A stretch of 9,439 bases of DNA from Clostridiales bacterium UBA4696. Lineage in GTDB: Bacteria > Bacillota > Clostridia > Oscillospirales > Oscillospiraceae. Below, in pieces: positions 5,964-9,439 of this stretch. Each line of letters begins with the position of its first letter. Position 1 is the first letter of the stretch. The notes under the pieces were generated by a model. That model was not told the origin of the DNA. It worked only from the letters and a program-made list of their open reading frames with translations, and did not search any database. Location: positions 1 through 9,439 of the forward strand of contig DHKK01000154.1 of assembly GCA_002404795.1 (NCBI GenBank), in the 5' to 3' direction. Position numbers and translations under genes: made by a program.

Positions 5964-6560
5964 ATGCTGTTTGACGCCATCAGAAGAAGACGCCAGGAAA
6001 AAACGGACAGTCAGCAGGCGTGGCTCGCGCGCTGGCAGTCGCTCGTGCCGGAGGAAAACCGCAATGTGCCGGTCACCGTCGAAGGGCAGACCCGCATCGC
6101 CTATATCCAGATCAACCAGTTCGTCGTCATGCTGCAGGACGGGCTTCTGATGAAGGCGCATTTTTTCGACGTCTGCGAGTTTTTTCAGAAGGCGGGATAC
6201 CACGTCGTCTGGCTCATGCGCTGCGTGCAGGACGTGGAGGGCGGCTATCTGAAGCTCGTGAAGATGGAAGACGGCGGGGCCCGCTGCCGCTGGAAATGGC
6301 GCAAGCCGACGACGAACTTCGGCCGCTGGACCTCGGACAACTACGGCGTGACCATCCTTATCCAGCACCGGCAGGTGCCGCCCGAGGTCACGGATATTAG
6401 GGCCTGCAGGCTGCGCGTGCTGCAGCGCGTCACCTGGGCCGAGAGCGACGACGATACGCAGATGGTCCCCGGCCGGACGGAGTTTTTTACAGTCGGCAAG
6501 CCCGCCACCCCCGAAGAGCTGCTGCACTGGCTGACGGGCACAACGCTGGCCAACCTATAA
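5964..6560 (+). CDS. Unrecognised tryptophan-rich protein, 198 residues
   Basis: First gene of the operon. I do not recognise the family. The protein has no signal peptide or membrane segment, so it is probably cytoplasmic. It has a basic N-terminus (RRRR at 7-10) and a segment that reads as alternating strands and helix (about 38-105). Eight Trp include the cluster CRWKWRKP and NFGRW at 108-122, and the C-terminus is acidic then mixed. The Trp/Arg cluster suggests a ligand- or nucleic-acid-binding surface, but this is only inference. The start is chosen at 5964 because AGGAGG (5951-5956) lies seven bases upstream. An in-frame ATG at 5934 would add ten residues, but it lacks a binding site and sits only a few bases from the predicted transcription start. 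The HD-domain gene follows after 22 bases, so the two are probably co-expressed. Confidence 0.88.
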   Translation: MLFDAIRRRRQEKTDSQQAWLARWQSLVPEENRNVPVTVEGQTRIAYIQINQFVVMLQDGLLMKAHFFDVCEFFQKAGYHVVWLMRCVQDVEGGYLKLVKMEDGGARCRWKWRKPTTNFGRWTSDNYGVTILIQHRQVPPEVTDIRACRLRVLQRVTWAESDDDTQMVPGRTEFFTVGKPATPEELLHWLTGTTLANL

Positions 6561-6582
6561 AAGAAAGAGAAAAGGAGCGCCT

Positions 6583-7239
6583 ATGTCGATCACACTGGAA
6601 CAGGTCAAGCAGAGTGAGGAGATCACAAGCTACATCCGCAAGGCGGACGAATCGCTGTCCGCGCTGGGCTTCACGGAGCACAGCTTTGCCCACGTGGGCC
6701 TTGTCTCGGCGCAGGCGAGCGCCATTTTAAAGACGCTGGGCTACGACGACCGCACGTGCGAGCTCGCTGCCATCGCGGGCTGGCTGCACGATATCGGCAA
6801 CGTCATCAACCGCATCGACCATGCGCAGTCCGGCGCGGTCATGGCCTTCCGTATCCTCGATAAAATGGGCGCGACGCCAGAGGAGACCGCCACCATCATC
6901 ACCGCCATCGGCAACCACGACGAAAAGACCGCCTTCCCGGTCAACCCCGTGGCAGCGGCGCTCATTCTGGCGGATAAGATGGACGTGCGCGCGAACCGCG
7001 TGCGGGCAAAGGCCCGCGCCGCCTTTGACATCCACGACCGGGTCAACTATTCCGTCAAAAAGCACGAGGTCACGCTCACCGACAAGGAGATCTGTCTCAC
7101 GCTCGCCATCGACACGGAGGTATGCGCGGTGATCGAGTATTTTGAAATTTTCATGGACCGCATGCTCCTGTGCCGCCGCGCGGCGGAGAAGCTGGGGCTG
7201 CATTTTGCGCTCGTGATCAACGGCCAGCGGATGGCGTAA
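6583..7239 (+). CDS. HD-domain phosphohydrolase
   Basis: A 218-residue cytoplasmic protein of the HD superfamily, metal-dependent phosphohydrolases that act on nucleotides or phosphoesters. The metal-binding pattern is complete: His37, the HD doublet His69-Asp70 in GWLHDIGN, His80, His112 in GNHDEK and Asp131 in ADKMDV. The substrate cannot be told; there is no GGDEF, RelA/SpoT or HD-GYP signature. The C-terminal part (about 150-218) may be an accessory dimerisation region. The start is supported by AAGGAG five bases upstream. It lies 22 bases after the unknown 198-residue gene, with no terminator between, so it probably shares the promoter at 5892. An imperfect hairpin follows the stop, so expression may fall off before the membrane-protein genes. 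Confidence 0.9.
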   Translation: MSITLEQVKQSEEITSYIRKADESLSALGFTEHSFAHVGLVSAQASAILKTLGYDDRTCELAAIAGWLHDIGNVINRIDHAQSGAVMAFRILDKMGATPEETATIITAIGNHDEKTAFPVNPVAAALILADKMDVRANRVRAKARAAFDIHDRVNYSVKKHEVTLTDKEICLTLAIDTEVCAVIEYFEIFMDRMLLCRRAAEKLGLHFALVINGQRMA

Positions 7240-7249
7240 AAAATTTTCT

Positions 7250-7274
7250 GGCAGCGGGAACTTTTCCTTCTGCC
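7250..7274 (+). other. Hairpin after the HD-domain gene
   Basis: GGCAG/CTGCC outer arms and GGGAA with TTCCT form a stem with one mismatch and one wobble around a three-base loop, ten bases after the stop. No T-run follows on the plus strand, so it is not a proper terminator. It could be an mRNA processing or stability structure between operon genes. Read on the minus strand it is followed by AGAAAATTTTTT, but no minus-strand gene needs a terminator here. Confidence 0.35.
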
Positions 7275-7295
7275 GGCCGTCTAAAGAGAGAACAT

Positions 7296-7318
7296 GCTCC
7301 AAAACGGAGCAAAAGGAG
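7296..7318 (+). promoter_or_regulatory. Hairpin abutting the ribosome binding site of the 98-residue gene
   Basis: GCTCC (7296-7300) pairs with GGAGC (7306-7310). The ribosome binding site AAAAGGAG follows directly (7311-7318), so the same CTCC could instead pair with its GGAG. The two pairings exclude each other, which would allow control of translation. The elements are short and might be fortuitous. Confidence 0.3.
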
Positions 7319-7327
7319 AACAAAAAC

Positions 7328-7624
7328 ATGGAAACACTGGAAAAACTGAGAAACGGGATCGACCAGCTGCCGAAGTGGCTGCTGCTCGTGCTGGTCATTT
7401 TCCTCGACGGTCTGGTCGGCGGCCTCTACCGCGCGGCCGGGAAGACGACCGCCGCGAAGGTCATCGGCTGGATCATGGCCGCAGCCTATGTGCTGTCGAT
7501 TTTGTCCTTTGTCGAACTGCCCACGGCACTTTCCATCGTTGCAGGCGTCGTGACCTGCGTATGCGGGGTTGCAGACCTCATTACTGTCATCACCAGCGGC
7601 AAAATCACGCTCTTTGCCGACTGA
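7328..7624 (+). CDS. Small membrane protein, 98 residues, three predicted helices
   Basis: The protein begins with a charged amphipathic stretch (1-16) and has hydrophobic segments at about 17-34, 45-62 and 66-89, with the basic loop YRAAGKTTAAK between the first two. The C-terminal motif DLITVITSGKIT resembles small clostridial membrane proteins of the TM2-like kind, but I cannot name the family. AAAGGAG lies nine bases before the ATG. The permease gene starts 38 bases after the stop with no terminator, so the two are likely expressed together and could interact. An overlapping frame in the permease register is open across the whole gene but is Arg/His-rich and looks non-coding. Confidence 0.87.
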   Translation: METLEKLRNGIDQLPKWLLLVLVIFLDGLVGGLYRAAGKTTAAKVIGWIMAAAYVLSILSFVELPTALSIVAGVVTCVCGVADLITVITSGKITLFAD

Positions 7625-7662
7625 GAAAAGAAAGAAATCAAAAAAACGTTAGGAGTCCCGCC

Positions 7663-8931
7663 ATGAAGCTGTTCACCATAATCCTCTTCGCCGTCACCTA
7701 CATTCTGATGATCGCGCTGCCGAAAAAGCGCCCCTATGTTGCGCTCATCTCCGCCGTCATCTTCGTCGTCTCCGGCGCGATGCCGCTCGGATCCGTCTTC
7801 TCGGCCATCGACTGGAACGTCCTTCTGATGCTGGCCGGTACGATGGGCACGGTCGCGCTGTTCATCGAGTCGAAAATGCCGGAGCGTATGGCAGACCTGC
7901 TGCTGCAGAAGACGCCCAACGTCATGTGGGTCGCGGTCGCGCTGTCGCTCTTTGCCGGCCTCGTATCCGCGTTCGTTGACAACGTGGCGACGGTCCTGAT
8001 GATCGCGCCGGTCGCGCTGTCTATCGCCAAGAAGCTGAAGATCTCCCCGGTCGCGCTGCTCATCTGCATCGCGGTCTCCTCCAACCTGCAGGGCGCGGCA
8101 ACACTGGTCGGCGACACGACGTCCATCATGCTGGGCGGCTACGCCAACATGGACTTTTTGGACTTCATCGTGATGGACGGTAGATGCTCCATCTTCTTTG
8201 CCGTGGAGCTGGGCGCGCTCGTGACCGTCCCGGTCATCATGTTCATCTTCCGCAAGGAGAAGGGCAAGGTCACCGTCGGCGAGCCGACGGCCGTGAAAGA
8301 TATGTTCCCGACCTGGCTGCTGTGCGGCACGGTGGTGCTGCTGATCGCGGCGTCGTTCATCCCGGGCCGCCCGGCGCTGACGAACGGCCTCATCTGCATG
8401 ACGCTGTTCCTCATCGGCCTTGTACGCTCCATTCTCCAGAAAAAGCACTTCGGCCCCATCAAATACGCGCTGGGCGAGATCGACTTTGAGACGCTTCTGC
8501 TGCTCATGAGCCTGTTCGTCGTCATCGGCACGCTGACCGAGACGGGCGTCATCGAGGACATCAGCGCCCTGTTTGTGAAGCTCGGCGGCAAGAGCCTGTT
8601 CGGCATGTACTCGATCATTGTCTGGGGCTCCGTCATCATCTCTGCCTTCGTTGACAATATCCCGTATGTCGCCACGATGCTGCCCGTTGTGCAGGGCATC
8701 GCGGCCATGATGGGCTGCGACGCGCACGTGCTGTACTTCGGCCTGCTCGTCGGCGCGACGCTCGGCGGCAACCTCACGCCCATCGGCGCGTCCGCCAACA
8801 TTGCGGCCATCGGCATCCTGCAGAAGGAGGGCTACGAGGTCAAGGCCACCGACTTCCTCAAGATCGGCGTCCCCTTCACCCTCCTCGCCGTCCTCACCGG
8901 CTACCTCTACTGCTGGTTCGTGTGGGCATAA
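7663..8931 (+). CDS. ArsB/NhaD (SLC13/CitMHS) family ion permease
   Basis: A 422-residue integral membrane transporter with about ten to twelve helices. It shows the two-repeat architecture of the ion transporter superfamily: FVDNVATV with Asp106-Asn107 in the first half and FVDNIPYV with Asp331-Asn332 in the second, plus GGNLTPIGASANIA near 365-378, the usual substrate or ion-binding loop. The segment corresponding to GDPPNI in many relatives reads GDTTSI here (Asp151). Family members export arsenite or exchange Na+/H+, or import di- or tricarboxylates; the substrate here is unknown, and without an arsR or arsA neighbour an arsenic role is not supported. The start at 7663 is chosen for AGGAG seven bases upstream; the frame stays open further upstream but overlaps the 98-residue gene. 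It is the last gene of the operon, ending before a strong hairpin. Confidence 0.93.
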   Translation: MKLFTIILFAVTYILMIALPKKRPYVALISAVIFVVSGAMPLGSVFSAIDWNVLLMLAGTMGTVALFIESKMPERMADLLLQKTPNVMWVAVALSLFAGLVSAFVDNVATVLMIAPVALSIAKKLKISPVALLICIAVSSNLQGAATLVGDTTSIMLGGYANMDFLDFIVMDGRCSIFFAVELGALVTVPVIMFIFRKEKGKVTVGEPTAVKDMFPTWLLCGTVVLLIAASFIPGRPALTNGLICMTLFLIGLVRSILQKKHFGPIKYALGEIDFETLLLLMSLFVVIGTLTETGVIEDISALFVKLGGKSLFGMYSIIVWGSVIISAFVDNIPYVATMLPVVQGIAAMMGCDAHVLYFGLLVGATLGGNLTPIGASANIAAIGILQKEGYEVKATDFLKIGVPFTLLAVLTGYLYCWFVWA

Positions 8932-8948
8932 ATTGCGGGGACTCCCTG

Positions 8949-8982
8949 AAAAATCGCGCCGCCGGCAGAAGCCGGCGGCGCG
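8949..8982. terminator. GC-rich terminator shared by convergent genes
   Basis: A perfect 12-bp stem (8955-8966 with 8971-8982, arm CGCGCCGCCGGC) closes an AGAA tetraloop. On the minus strand it is followed by ATTTTT, a good intrinsic terminator for the NTPase gene. On the plus strand it is followed only by GGTTCGTATATTT, so it would be a weaker stop for the permease transcript. Confidence 0.75.
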
Positions 8983-9003
8983 GTTCGTATATTTGAGGCA
9001 TGC

Positions 9004-9439
9004 TCAGCTCCGCAGGGCTTCGAGGATGGTGGGGAGGAGTGCATTGCGGTTTTCTTCGGATACCTCGATCAGGCGGACGCGGGGGTGGGAGCGGATGGCC
9101 TGGGCCAGCGGGGTGTCGGCCTTTTTCTGGACGACGCCGAGGATGGGCACGCCGCCGTCCAGCAGCGTCAGGATGCGCGCGGAATACGCGTCCGCCCGCC
9201 GCTCCATGCGGCCGATCTCGTCCATCAGGAGAAGATCGCAGTCCTCTGCGCCTGCCAGCGCGGCGAGCCCCGCTGTCTCGAATGCGGCCGGGAAGGAGAC
9301 GATGCCGAGCTCTGGCCGCCGGATGCCGACGCGGTTGGCGCTCTCGTGCAGTTCGTCCTGGCTGCACGCGGGGTGCAGATAGACCGGGCGGCTGCCGTCG
9401 GCCTGCGGCTGGGAAGAGACGGTCCGGAAGCCGCCGAGC
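9004..9439 (-). CDS. THEP1-type nucleoside-triphosphatase, C-terminal part
   Basis: The frame stays open from the stop at 9004-9006 to the window edge, so 144 C-terminal residues are visible and the N-terminus, with the Walker A loop, lies outside. The first visible segment GGFRT matches the region after the P-loop in THEP1-like NTPases (NTPase_1 family). LLLMDEIGRME (at about 9210-9234) is the family's Walker B motif, with Asp-Glu as the catalytic pair. VPILGVVQKK and a C-terminal VRLIEVSEENR are also typical. Members hydrolyse NTPs slowly and broadly; their cell role is not settled. An internal ATG at 9223-9225 would give only 73 residues and cut the Walker B motif, so it is not the start. 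It is convergent with the permease and ends at the shared hairpin. Confidence 0.82.
   Translation of the reverse strand, partial: LGGFRTVSSQPQADGSRPVYLHPACSQDELHESANRVGIRRPELGIVSFPAAFETAGLAALAGAEDCDLLLMDEIGRMERRADAYSARILTLLDGGVPILGVVQKKADTPLAQAIRSHPRVRLIEVSEENRNALLPTILEALRS

Noticed and set aside
7294..7662. A 123-residue N-terminal extension of the permease
   Set aside because: It overlaps the 98-residue gene in another frame, is Arg/His-rich and has no good ribosome binding site, whereas the ATG at 7663 has AGGAG at proper spacing and begins the first membrane helix.
7486..8727. A 413-codon minus-strand frame opposite the permease
   Set aside because: The translation is Asp/Arg/His/Gln-rich, the usual antisense image of a hydrophobic GC-rich membrane protein gene.
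7663..8931. Arsenite efflux pump as the specific function of the permease
   Set aside because: The fold family includes ArsB, but no ars regulator, ATPase or reductase is nearby, and sequence alone does not separate arsenite from other substrates in this family.
1..9439. CRISPR array, insertion sequence, tRNA or prophage signals
   Set aside because: No regularly spaced repeats, transposase, integrase, cloverleaf or phage structural gene could be found in the window.

Overview
The window is GC-rich bacterial DNA with tightly packed genes. Nearly every gene has a strong AGGAGG-type ribosome binding site 5-9 bases from its start, and the promoters are of the housekeeping (sigma-A/sigma-70) type. 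It carries a lipoprotein with a Gram-positive-style signal, a MalT/LAL-type LuxR regulator and a THEP1-like NTPase. Together these suggest a high-GC member of the Clostridia, such as a gut Oscillospiraceae-like organism. That placement is an inference from style and gene content; there is no rRNA or other taxonomic marker in the window.

Left part, read on the minus strand (positions 5834 down to 1): a large ATP-dependent LuxR-family regulator (3405-5834) ends at a clear intrinsic terminator. Next come a 525-residue acidic lipoprotein (1737-3314) and, 36 bases further on, a 61-residue two-helix membrane protein (1515-1700). A second terminator-like hairpin (1321-1361) follows, then 1-phosphofructokinase (fruK, 328-1257). 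Positions 1-327 hold no gene I can support, but they contain several short perfect palindromes. A possible 16-residue plus-strand peptide with a very good ribosome binding site lies at 1393-1443.

Right part, read on the plus strand: a strong promoter (5892-5920) lies back to back with the regulator's own promoter (5858-5886). It drives an apparent operon of four genes: an unrecognised tryptophan-rich 198-residue protein (5964-6560), an HD-domain phosphohydrolase (6583-7239), a 98-residue membrane protein (7328-7624) and an ArsB/NhaD/SLC13-type permease (7663-8931). A very GC-rich hairpin (8955-8982) separates this operon from a convergent, truncated THEP1-type nucleoside-triphosphatase (9004 to the window edge).

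The most coherent unit is the divergent pair: a LAL-type regulator facing an operon that ends in an anion or ion permease. The simplest hypothesis is that the regulator senses a solute or metabolite and controls the operon and possibly itself. Neither the ligand nor the transported substrate can be told from sequence alone. The unknown 198-residue protein, the HD hydrolase and the small membrane protein are the novel parts of this unit.
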